A stretch of 64,000 nt of DNA, taken from Dehalococcoides mccartyi (GTDB lineage Bacteria; Chloroflexota; Dehalococcoidia; Dehalococcoidales; Dehalococcoidaceae). Of this stretch, positions 25,411 through 32,406 are shown piece by piece. The stretch is from positions 992,001 through 1,056,000 of the forward strand of contig NZ_CP013074.1 of the NCBI RefSeq assembly GCF_001889305.1, written 5' to 3'. The notes under the pieces are model-generated. The model was not told the origin of the DNA and searched no databases. It saw only the letters and a list, made by a program, of their open reading frames with translations. The translations under genes and the position numbers were made by a program. Each line of letters opens with the position of its first letter. Position 1 is the first letter of the stretch.

Positions 25411-25487
25411 AACGCAGGGTAGAGCAGCGGTTAGCTCGTCTGGCTCATAACCAGAAGGAGCTGGGACAGAACCGGCACCCGTTACCA
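25411..25487 (+). tRNA. tRNA-Met(CAT)-like element, degenerate or non-canonical
   Basis: D stem GAGC/GCTC (25422-25437), anticodon stem TCTGG/CCAGA with loop CTCATAA (anticodon CAT at 25446-25448), and a 5-bp T stem GCTGG/CCGGC are clear, and an A-CCA end is encoded at 25484-25487. Two oddities: the T loop is GACAGAA, lacking TTC, and the acceptor stem AACG[CAG]GGT/ACCCGTT pairs fully only if three bases bulge out. It may be a tRNA relic, a tRNA mimic within the larger RNA, or a recently acquired phage tRNA. Confidence 0.4.
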
Positions 25488-25515
25488 AAATTCACGCTTT
25501 TGACTGAGGAGAATT

Positions 25516-25860
25516 ATGCATTATCGTAAAATCCGTATTTCAAGGGCAGAGACCAAGGATGAACACAGAGTAATCATGGAACGGTTATTAGGTAGGCCTC
25601 TAAGAAGCGACGAGGTTGTTCATCACATCAACGGTGATAAACAAGATAACCGTCCTGATAATTTACAATTGATGACATATAAACAGCATAATAGCCTGCA
25701 TTTTTCACCCGATGAGCCGCGTATTTGTTCGATTCCCGGGTGTGGAGGAATACATGATGCTCAGGGATATTGTAAAAAACATTGGTTCCGATGGCGAAGG
25801 ACTGGTAGTCCTTATGGATTAAAGGGGCATAGTAGCAGAAATACTGCGTGTATTCCTTAG
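25516..25860 (+). CDS. HNH homing-type endonuclease
   Basis: 114 aa. HNH core EHRVIMERLLGRPLRSDEVV, then HHINGDKQDNRPDNLQLM, followed by a second metal site (CSIPGCGGIHDAQGYCKKHW). This is the free-standing or intron-borne HNH type. TGAGGAGAA precedes the ATG. It directly follows the structured RNA and tRNA-like element, a typical site for such mobile endonucleases. A terminator follows. Confidence 0.85.
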   Translation: MHYRKIRISRAETKDEHRVIMERLLGRPLRSDEVVHHINGDKQDNRPDNLQLMTYKQHNSLHFSPDEPRICSIPGCGGIHDAQGYCKKHWFRWRRTGSPYGLKGHSSRNTACIP

Positions 25861-25887
25861 CCGCCCCCTGCAACCAGCCTTTACCAT

Positions 25888-25910
25888 AGCCCGCCTAACC
25901 AGCGGGCTTT
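25888..25910 (+). terminator. Terminator after HNH gene
   Basis: Stem AGCCCGC/GCGGGCT with a 7-nt loop, then TTATTATTT. It closes the transcript of the structured-RNA/HNH unit. Confidence 0.7.
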
Positions 25911-25974
25911 ATTATTTCCCCTTACAAAATCTTACGTAATCTTACGTTTTTTGACAAAACTAAAGGAGAAGGTT

Positions 25975-26988
25975 TTGAAATTACCAGAGGGCGAAACCAA
26001 GGCATCTTTGTTAGCCAGATATGACCTTGCCAGAGGTGATAAGGATAAAATTATGGAGCTAATGGCTCTCTGTGGGCGCAGTTCAAGAAACTCACTCAGA
26101 GACTTTATGTCCACCTTACGCTGTGAGCCAGACCCTCAACCTTTCAGCATGGGTATAGCTCCAACTTTAAAAGACCATCTGGAAGCCTTCAAAGCCTCAG
26201 ACAAAATCGTATCATACCATCAGCAAGTACCCTTTGAGTGGGTATTTGAGATTAAAACAAATAAACCAGTTGCAATAGTACATACCGCAGATTGGCAATT
26301 GGGAGAGTCCGGGGTAGACTATGAGCAATTTGAAGCAGACCATAATACGTGGCTAATTACGCCCAATCTCCTCGTTAATGTTGGCGGAGATGGGTATCAG
26401 AATATCATTCAGACTTCCAAGATGGGGTCTTCGCATAACCAACAGCCGATAGTAAGCCAGCGGGGTATTTACTACACGGCAATTAAACCTTTGAGCGACG
26501 CGAAAAAGCTTCTTGCCATAGGTACAGGCAACCATAACTACTGGTCTGCCTTACTTTCGGGAGAAGATTGGGATATGGAGTTAGCCCACCGGCTTGATGT
26601 TGCCTATTCCAGACATGCTTCGGTAATCCACGTCAAGGTTGGCAAAATGGACTATCCGATACTCAGGATGCATAAGGGCCGGTTTAACTCCTCGTTTAAT
26701 TTAACCCATTCAGCTAAACAGCATCAGAGAATGGATTTCCCGGATGCCAGAATAGTGGTTGTTGAACATCATCACTGCCCAGCGGTTGAGCAATATTACT
26801 ATAACAATAAATGGTGTTGTGCTATCCGGCCCGGAACTTACGCTGTCAATGATGATTTTGCTCAACAGAATGGTTTTTTCGGTGCAAGGGTAGCAAATCC
26901 AACAGTGGTTTTATTTCCTGACGAAGACAAGATAGTTGGCTTTTTGGATATGTACGCTGCCATTACTTACTTAAAGGCGGTCAGTTAG
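25975..26988 (+). CDS. Calcineurin-like metallophosphoesterase family protein
   Basis: About 337 aa from TTG 25975, chosen because AAGGAG lies 6 nt upstream; a TTG at 25951 has no ribosome site. The N-terminal 70 residues look like an HTH. A metallophosphoesterase core follows: VHTADWQLGE, NVGGDGYQN, GTGNHNYW, RMHKGRFNSS and VVEHHH approximate the five family motifs, but GNHN replaces GNHD/E and DWQ replaces DxH, so activity is uncertain. It sits before the terminase genes. Possible nuclease or phosphatase; substrate unknown. Confidence 0.6.
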   Translation: MKLPEGETKASLLARYDLARGDKDKIMELMALCGRSSRNSLRDFMSTLRCEPDPQPFSMGIAPTLKDHLEAFKASDKIVSYHQQVPFEWVFEIKTNKPVAIVHTADWQLGESGVDYEQFEADHNTWLITPNLLVNVGGDGYQNIIQTSKMGSSHNQQPIVSQRGIYYTAIKPLSDAKKLLAIGTGNHNYWSALLSGEDWDMELAHRLDVAYSRHASVIHVKVGKMDYPILRMHKGRFNSSFNLTHSAKQHQRMDFPDARIVVVEHHHCPAVEQYYYNNKWCCAIRPGTYAVNDDFAQQNGFFGARVANPTVVLFPDEDKIVGFLDMYAAITYLKAVS

Positions 26989-26989
26989 G

Positions 26990-27367
26990 ATGACAGAAGA
27001 ATTTGACCATGTGCAAGATAGCGGGGAACGGCAATCATTTCAGACCGGTGCAGTCCGAGACGCTCAAGACCACAAAGGCCGCTATGACCTGTTACCGCCA
27101 TATGCCATAGAACGCTTGGCAAAACATTTTGAAAACGGCGCAGTCAAATATGCTGCTCGCAACTGGGAAAAGGGTATACCCCTAATGCGCTATATAGATT
27201 CCGGTATGCGTCATATGTACAAACTGATGGATGGGCAGACAGATGAAGACCATGCGGCAGCCGCCATGTGGAATATTGCCTGCTATATCCAAACTGAGAA
27301 ATGGATTAAGGACGGCATACTCCCTAAAGAGCTTGATGACCGCCCTGTACGGATACAATGGACATAA
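26990..27367 (+). CDS. DUF5664-type dATP/dGTP diphosphohydrolase
   Basis: 125 aa. Family features: GAVRDAQDHKGRYDLLPPYA, then FENGAVKYAARNWEKG and DEDHAAAAMWNIACYI with the acidic metal ligands. Relatives include MazZ, which cleaves dATP/dGTP in phages that make 2-aminoadenine DNA. No PurZ-like synthetase was recognised here, so nucleotide-pool control is more likely than a modified genome. It overlaps the SemiSWEET gene by 10 nt. Confidence 0.7.
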   Translation: MTEEFDHVQDSGERQSFQTGAVRDAQDHKGRYDLLPPYAIERLAKHFENGAVKYAARNWEKGIPLMRYIDSGMRHMYKLMDGQTDEDHAAAAMWNIACYIQTEKWIKDGILPKELDDRPVRIQWT

Positions 27368-27618
27368 TAGGCTGGCTTGGCGTCTGTATAGGCGTTGTAG
27401 TGCCACTCCCCCAGCTTATACGCATATTCAAGACGGGTAAGGTCGCCAATATCTCAGTTTTAACCTACGCCTTACTGGTCGTCACTATCACCTGTTATCT
27501 GCTCCATGCCATACAGATAGGCGATGCTGTTTTTACAGTGAGCAATGCCTTTAATCTTTTAACAAACAGCCTGGTGCTGATTATGCTCATAAGAGGCCGA
27601 TATGACAGAGGCAGATAG
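27358..27618 (+). CDS. SemiSWEET / PQ-loop family small transporter
   Basis: 86 aa with three transmembrane helices. The first holds the PQ motif (VVVPLPQLIRIFKTGKVANI), followed by the conserved SVLTYALLVV and the third helix with SNAFNLLTNSLVLI. SemiSWEETs form dimers that move sugars across membranes. The size and pattern match bacterial SemiSWEETs. Presence in a phage is unusual; it lies between a nucleotide hydrolase gene and a small helical protein gene. Confidence 0.7.
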   Translation: MDIIGWLGVCIGVVVPLPQLIRIFKTGKVANISVLTYALLVVTITCYLLHAIQIGDAVFTVSNAFNLLTNSLVLIMLIRGRYDRGR

Positions 27619-27778
27619 AACTGAACTTATACTGGACAGCCAGATAAAACTGCGTGACCGGTTCTGCACTGAGGCCATGCTGGAACTGCAAGACCGCTAT
27701 CCCGGCAGGCCTCTTTGTAACCGCCAGTGGTTTAATACCTATATCAGGCTGTGGAGCGAGTACGCAAGGACTAACTAA
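27602..27778 (+). CDS. Small hypothetical phage protein
   Basis: 58 aa beginning MTEADRTELILDSQIKLRDR, overlapping the SemiSWEET end by 17 nt. Helical. Its stop overlaps the hicB stop of the opposite strand by 4 nt. Confidence 0.55.
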   Translation: MTEADRTELILDSQIKLRDRFCTEAMLELQDRYPGRPLCNRQWFNTYIRLWSEYARTN

Positions 27779-28143
27779 CTACCTACTGCCTCAGCCAGCT
27801 TCTCAGTAACGAACTGGTTCAGGCTCATCTTATCCATAGACGCCTTTTGAGATAGTTTGCGGTGCAGTTCCGGGCCGACCCGGACATTGAACTTACCGCT
27901 GAACTTCTGCTGTGGTTCAGGAATTTTATACCCACGTTCCAGTTGGTCTTCAAGCCACATTCGCTTGTGGATAGCCAAACTCTCAAGAGCTTCTTCTGGA
28001 GTATCTCCATCACCTATGCACCCTGATAACTCTAAAGCTCTGGCTACATAGTAAGTACCGCCGTCATTATCTTCGTCAGGCTCAATGACAACTGTATAAG
28101 GCAATCCCATATAGTAGTCCAAGTTCTTTGATGCTGTTTTCAT
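27775..28143 (-). CDS. hicB: HicB-type antitoxin
   Basis: 122 aa. An N-terminal degraded-RNase-H HicB fold (YTVVIEPDEDNDGGTYYVAR, then GCIGDGDTPEEALESL) and a C-terminal ribbon-helix-helix (RVGPELHRKLSQKASMDKMS) that would bind the operator. Downstream of hicA, 20 nt apart, on the strand opposite to the phage late genes. Confidence 0.85.
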   Translation of the reverse strand: MKTASKNLDYYMGLPYTVVIEPDEDNDGGTYYVARALELSGCIGDGDTPEEALESLAIHKRMWLEDQLERGYKIPEPQQKFSGKFNVRVGPELHRKLSQKASMDKMSLNQFVTEKLAEAVGS

Positions 28144-28163
28144 ATTAACCTCCAGACAGCCTG

Positions 28164-28385
28164 TTATTTCAGGCTGTCTATTTTATTGATTAAATCCTTT
28201 ACATAGCAAGTGCGAATTGGGTTTGTTCTCGGATAAGGCAGGGAGTATTGCCCAATCTGTGCTTTTGCGTGAGACCCACCCATTTTGATTGTTCCGTATT
28301 TATTGACCAGCCATTCAAAATCTTCAAGTGAAACATTCTTAGGGTTCTGGCGTATCTTCTGCTCTCTTTTATCGCTGGTGGTCAT
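28164..28385 (-). CDS. hicA: HicA-like mRNA interferase toxin
   Basis: 73 aa. A dsRBD-like HicA fold with the catalytic His in KMGGSHAKAQIG and a C-terminal helix (CYVKDLINKIDSL). It cuts mRNA in ribosomes in known systems. First gene of the hicAB pair with AAGGAG upstream. Probably keeps the prophage in the population or acts against other phages; the role is inference. Confidence 0.75.
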   Translation of the reverse strand: MTTSDKREQKIRQNPKNVSLEDFEWLVNKYGTIKMGGSHAKAQIGQYSLPYPRTNPIRTCYVKDLINKIDSLK

Positions 28386-28407
28386 TTCATTAACTCCTTA
28401 CATTCAT

Positions 28408-28436
28408 ATAGTACCATATACAGTACCATGTGTCAA
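28408..28436 (-). promoter_or_regulatory. hicAB promoter with direct-repeat operator
   Basis: On the minus strand TTGACA (28431-28436), 17 nt, TACTAT (28408-28413). Two copies of AGTACCA (28410-28416 and 28422-28428, plus strand), 12 bp apart, cover the spacer and the -10: a likely HicB site. Confidence 0.7.
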
Positions 28437-28479
28437 TACTTTAATCACTGATTATCAAAATATTTTTAGCGGGCAAGTT

Positions 28480-28680
28480 ATGAAACAGTCAGTATTTTAC
28501 GCCTCACTCCCCCCTATTCAATCAGCAATCAAAATCGGGCAGGACGGGGCAAGAATCCAGTTAGATATTCCTGAAACTGAACTGGATAAACTGGCCCAAA
28601 TAATCCAGTGGCGGGATAAAGTCTTAAGAATAACCATTGAACCGGTTGAAGGTTACATTTATGGTGCAAAAAGCGAATAA
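28480..28680 (+). CDS. Hypothetical phage protein
   Basis: 66 aa from ATG 28480. Beta-rich start (YASLPPIQSAIKIGQDGARI) resembling small phage proteins preceding terS. It overlaps terS by 20 nt. Unknown role. Confidence 0.55.
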   Translation: MKQSVFYASLPPIQSAIKIGQDGARIQLDIPETELDKLAQIIQWRDKVLRITIEPVEGYIYGAKSE

Positions 28681-29200
28681 AAAGACATCTGACAAAACAG
28701 CAAAAAAGGTTGGCCGTCCCCGAATAAACATAGATTGGGAGATGGCTAAAAGATTATGTGAAATACACTGTACCCAAGAGGAAATAGCCAGCGTACTCAG
28801 GGTGTCTGTTGATACTCTGGACAGAGCAGCTATACGCAAATTCAATCATTCTTTGTCTGAGTTTATGCAAAAGAATTCAGAGATTGGCAAAGCCAGCTTA
28901 CGCCGGATGCAATGGGAAGCATGTATGGGTGTAGCCCCTCAACTGGCAAAGGATAAGAACGGCAATGTAATTCTTGACCGCAAGGGCAAGCCAACAGTCA
29001 TCCCCGGTATTCCTCCAAGCCCTACAATGCAAATCTGGCTTGGTAAACAATATCTCGGACAGGTTGATAAACATGAGATTACGGGGAAGAACGGGCAGGA
29101 ACTTATGAACCAGCCCATTATTCAAGTTATTTCTGTGTCTGCCCAACAGGCTACTCAGCGAATTACGGCAGGCGAAGGGACAGAACCTTGTGCAGATTAA
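28661..29200 (+). CDS. terS: Terminase small subunit candidate
   Basis: 179 aa from ATG 28661. AT-hook-like KKVGRPRINIDWEMAKRLCE and an HTH (TQEEIASVLRVSVDTLDRA) for pac/cos recognition, then a helical oligomerisation part. Overlaps terL by 11 nt, the standard order. Confidence 0.75.
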   Translation: MVQKANKKTSDKTAKKVGRPRINIDWEMAKRLCEIHCTQEEIASVLRVSVDTLDRAAIRKFNHSLSEFMQKNSEIGKASLRRMQWEACMGVAPQLAKDKNGNVILDRKGKPTVIPGIPPSPTMQIWLGKQYLGQVDKHEITGKNGQELMNQPIIQVISVSAQQATQRITAGEGTEPCAD

Positions 29201-30356
29201 AACTACCCGGATTTATGAACAGAATGCCAATGCATGGCTGAAACGCAAGGAAGGTATCCGGCGTGCTTTAAATGAGGGTGGTACGTCCTCAAGCAAGACT
29301 TTCTCCGTATTGCAAACTATCTATCTCATTCTCTCCCACTCAAAACGCCCATTACTGGCAACAATCGTTAGCGAATCATTACCGCATCTGAAACGGGGTT
29401 GCATACGGGATTTCTTTACAATCCTTGATGAGTCTCCCGACAACAATCCCAAATACAATAAGACAGACCACATTTACACCTTTGTCAATGGCTCCAAGCT
29501 GGAATTCATGGGCTTGGATGAGATAGGCAAAGAACGTGGGCCGAGACGGGATATCCTCTACTGCAATGAGCTTAATAACCTCAAGTGGGAAGTGGTGCAA
29601 GGGCTTGATGTCCGAACCAATCTATTCACATTTGCAGACTGGAACCCGACCTCTGAATTCTGGGTGCATGAAAAGTGGATAAACCGGCCTGAAAACATCT
29701 ATATCCACTCAACCTATCTTGACGCTTTGAATGTATTGCCGCCGGAAGTGGTGGCCAATATAGAAAGCAATAAAGACACAGACCCCAACTGGTGGAATGT
29801 GTACGGGTTGGGCCGTATAGGCAAGATTGAAGGTCTGGTATATCCGATGTTTGACCAGGTCAATGAATTACCCCCAGGTGATATGTTCTACGGCTTGGAC
29901 TTTGGTTATTCAAATGACCCTACAGCCCTTGTCCGGTGCGTTATTCAGGGTAAAGACCTTTACTGCCAAGAGCTTATTTACCAGTCAGGTCTTACCAATG
30001 ATGCTATTGCCTATCGCATGAGCGAGCTTGGTATCCGTAAGGGTTATGACGAGATATTCGCAGACGCGGCAGAACCCAAATCCATAGAGGAAATACATCG
30101 GCATGGGTTCAATATCAAGTCATGTCCTAAAGGGGCTGACAGTGTGGAATACGGCTTACAAAGAGTACGCCAACATCGCATCCACTGGACAAAGGACAGC
30201 TTAAACAGCATCAAAGAAATACGAAACTATCGGTATATAGCCGATAAAAACGGAGCCTTAACTTCCAAAACCACTCATCAGTACAGCCACATGATGGACG
30301 CAATGAGGTATGGAGTTATAGGCAAGATAAACAGAATTCCCATTATAGTGGCTTAG
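29190..30356 (+). CDS. terL: Phage terminase large subunit (PBSX/Terminase_3 type)
   Basis: 388 aa, GTG start. The ATPase half shows a Walker A-type loop (EGGTSSSKTFS) and a Walker B region (RRDILYCNEL). The nuclease half shows YGLDFGYSNDPTALV and a further acidic pair (FADAAEPKSIEEI), with TTHQYSHMMDAMRYG at the end. It packages DNA into proheads through the portal. No inteins or frameshift. Confidence 0.92.
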   Translation: MQIKTTRIYEQNANAWLKRKEGIRRALNEGGTSSSKTFSVLQTIYLILSHSKRPLLATIVSESLPHLKRGCIRDFFTILDESPDNNPKYNKTDHIYTFVNGSKLEFMGLDEIGKERGPRRDILYCNELNNLKWEVVQGLDVRTNLFTFADWNPTSEFWVHEKWINRPENIYIHSTYLDALNVLPPEVVANIESNKDTDPNWWNVYGLGRIGKIEGLVYPMFDQVNELPPGDMFYGLDFGYSNDPTALVRCVIQGKDLYCQELIYQSGLTNDAIAYRMSELGIRKGYDEIFADAAEPKSIEEIHRHGFNIKSCPKGADSVEYGLQRVRQHRIHWTKDSLNSIKEIRNYRYIADKNGALTSKTTHQYSHMMDAMRYGVIGKINRIPIIVA

Positions 30357-30367
30357 GGGGAGCGTGA

Positions 30368-32350
30368 ATGTTAGACACTCTAAGAGGCAATATCGCTAGT
30401 TTTATATATCCGAAGCATCAGAAGGCCAAGACTGCCGATGTGGTTGGTTTCCAATTTACCTCTGACCAGCCCATCTATACCAATATGTCAGTTGAAAAGG
30501 GTACACGCGAAGGTTATGCCTGTTCCGTTTACGTCTACCGGAGTGTGAGGACTATCATTCAGGCCGCATCTGCTATCCCTTGGATGGTTGTAGATAAGGA
30601 CGGAGAACGCATACCCGGCCATGAATTTGAAAAGCTAATGGCCAAGCCTAACCCGTATTTTTCCGGGCAGGACTTGATAGAATTCACGATTGCCCACTTA
30701 TGCTTAGTGGGCAATTCCCTTTGGCAGCCTATCTTTGTAAATGGGAAACCGCGAGAATTCTGGGTAACAATGCCGGATAAAGTTAAGCCTGTTCCGGGTG
30801 GTGATTGGATATCACGCTGGGAAGTCAAAGGAGAAGGTGGCAAAACAGAAAATAGACCGCCTGAAACCTTTATCCACTTCATGCAGGTAAACCCCGGCAA
30901 TCCTTATTGGGGTATCGGGCCGCTACAGGCAGCTGCTAGAACTGTAGACACCGATAACGAAGCCCAAGACACTCAGAAGGTCACCATGCAAAACAGGGCA
31001 ATGCCTTCGGGTATTTTATCACCTGATACAGACATACCCCCTGACCAGTTTGAACAGACACAAAAGCAATTCAAGGAGCTTTATAAAACCAAGACTGCTC
31101 GGCGTGAACCCTGGCTCTTAAATGCGGGTATGAAGTGGCAACAGATGAGCTTATCAGCTGTTGAAATGGACTTCATCGCTTCCCGATTACAGAATAAACG
31201 TGATATAGCCGCCGCTTTCGGTATCTCCCCAATATTCTTGGGAGACCTTGAGCAGTCCAGTTATAACAACATGGCTGAGGCCCGTAAGGCTTTATACCAG
31301 GATGTAGTAATCCCCATGCTTGATGATATACAAGCTACCCTCAATATGCGGATAGCTCCCTTGTATGGAGATAACCTGTCAATAGCCTATGACCTTTCAG
31401 GTGTGGCGGCTCTGCGAGGAGACTTCACCGCCAAGGTAACACAAGCCCAGACACTTTTTAACATGGGCGTACCCTTTGAACAGATAAACAGCCGTCTTGA
31501 GCTTGGATTTGAGAAGTTCACAGGCTGGGATAGAAGTTATAAGCCGTTTAATCTGATGGCAGACGGAAAGTCCATGCAGTTACCTGCCGGCAATAAATCA
31601 GAAGTCATGTCTGAGGAACAGAAGACTGCCGCGTGGAAACGGATTGACTCCCGACGTATTGGTTGGTGGAGTGTTGTTGGCGACAAGGTTGAGGAGTTAT
31701 ACAAAGAAAATGGCGACCTATTGGCAAAGGCCAAAGGTAAAACCCCCACTGAATACATAAACGCCGCTAAAAACGCCTTGGAATCAACTACCCCTGAATG
31801 GGAGAAGAAACTCTCCGCCATGTATATGTCCTTGATAGAGGATTTTGGGGGAGAGATAGCCGGTGATTTAGGCATGAGGAAAAAGGCCGATGAGCCTTTT
31901 GACCCCTTTACTGAAGCGGCTATGGCTTGGATAAAAAAGAATGCCGCCAAGACAGTGACTACCATCATGGAAACTGAACTTGAAGCAATAGCCGGGATAA
32001 TAGAGGCTGGTTTTGCTGATGGTTTATCTATCCCCAATATCAGTAAGCAGATTAGGCAGTACTATGATGACAACTCCGCATGGAAAGCCGCACGAGTTGC
32101 CAGAACAGAAGTGGCAAAGGCAGCCGGATATGGGCAACAGGAAGCGGCCAGACAATCCGGTGTGGTAAAAACTCACACTTGGCTGGCTTCCAGAGATGAA
32201 CGTACCAGAGATTCGCACTCTTATATGGATGGCGAAACAGTACCTCTTGGCAAGCCCTTTTCCAATGGTTTGAAGTATCCGGGTGACCCCAGCGGTGGTG
32301 CGGATGAGGTAATTAACTGCCGGTGTACAGAGTTATACGGCGTAGATTAA
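30368..32350 (+). CDS. HK97-type portal protein fused to MuF/gp7-like head morphogenesis domain
   Basis: 660 aa. Residues about 1-400 form an HK97-family portal (MLDTLRGNIASFIYPKH start, KPNPYFSGQDLIEFTI, GNPYWGIGPLQAAA, SISPIFLG-like AAFGISPIFLGDLEQSSYNN). Residues about 430-660 form a Mu F/SPP1 gp7-like domain (ARVARTEVAKAAGYG, then TWLASRDERTRDSHSYMDG and GGADEVINCRCTEL). These are usually two proteins; here no stop separates them, so each of the twelve portal subunits would carry the ejected/minor head domain unless processed. Confidence 0.88.
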   Translation: MLDTLRGNIASFIYPKHQKAKTADVVGFQFTSDQPIYTNMSVEKGTREGYACSVYVYRSVRTIIQAASAIPWMVVDKDGERIPGHEFEKLMAKPNPYFSGQDLIEFTIAHLCLVGNSLWQPIFVNGKPREFWVTMPDKVKPVPGGDWISRWEVKGEGGKTENRPPETFIHFMQVNPGNPYWGIGPLQAAARTVDTDNEAQDTQKVTMQNRAMPSGILSPDTDIPPDQFEQTQKQFKELYKTKTARREPWLLNAGMKWQQMSLSAVEMDFIASRLQNKRDIAAAFGISPIFLGDLEQSSYNNMAEARKALYQDVVIPMLDDIQATLNMRIAPLYGDNLSIAYDLSGVAALRGDFTAKVTQAQTLFNMGVPFEQINSRLELGFEKFTGWDRSYKPFNLMADGKSMQLPAGNKSEVMSEEQKTAAWKRIDSRRIGWWSVVGDKVEELYKENGDLLAKAKGKTPTEYINAAKNALESTTPEWEKKLSAMYMSLIEDFGGEIAGDLGMRKKADEPFDPFTEAAMAWIKKNAAKTVTTIMETELEAIAGIIEAGFADGLSIPNISKQIRQYYDDNSAWKAARVARTEVAKAAGYGQQEAARQSGVVKTHTWLASRDERTRDSHSYMDGETVPLGKPFSNGLKYPGDPSGGADEVINCRCTELYGVD

Positions 32351-32367
32351 GTAACAAGTTATCAAGC

Positions 32368-32393
32368 AAGCCCCCTTAGCCGGGGGCTTTTTT
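32368..32393 (+). terminator. Terminator between portal and protease genes
   Basis: Stem AAGCCCCC/GGGGGCTT, 6-nt loop, followed by T run. It would reduce capsid gene expression from upstream unless transcription is antiterminated or a promoter lies nearby. Confidence 0.8.
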
Positions 32394-32406
32394 ATTGGAG
32401 GCAATT

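Larger units (their letters stand above)
25076..25487 (+). ncRNA. Large structured non-coding RNA candidate
   Basis: A stretch of about 500 bp without a convincing gene (25014-25515). It contains a dense set of perfect inverted repeats: CTATTGGG 25127-25134 with CCCAATAG 25211-25218 (8 bp, long range), GGAG/CTCC 25234-25246, AAGAC/GTCTT 25278-25295, GGGCGGT/ACCGCCC 25313-25339, CCAGTTGTA/TACAACTGG 25352-25380, CTCCGG/CCGGAG 25384-25405, then a tRNA-like fold. It has its own promoter. Size, prophage location and neighbouring tRNA-like element recall the ornate large phage RNAs GOLLD and ROOL, but I cannot show homology. A cis-acting antiterminator leader is an alternative. Confidence 0.6.

Noticed and set aside
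25390-25425. AGACTATA in a CCGGAGACTATAACG context resembling the R element of a group I intron
   Set aside because: No matching S element (TATAGTC type) was found downstream, and no interrupted gene or splice junctions are visible.
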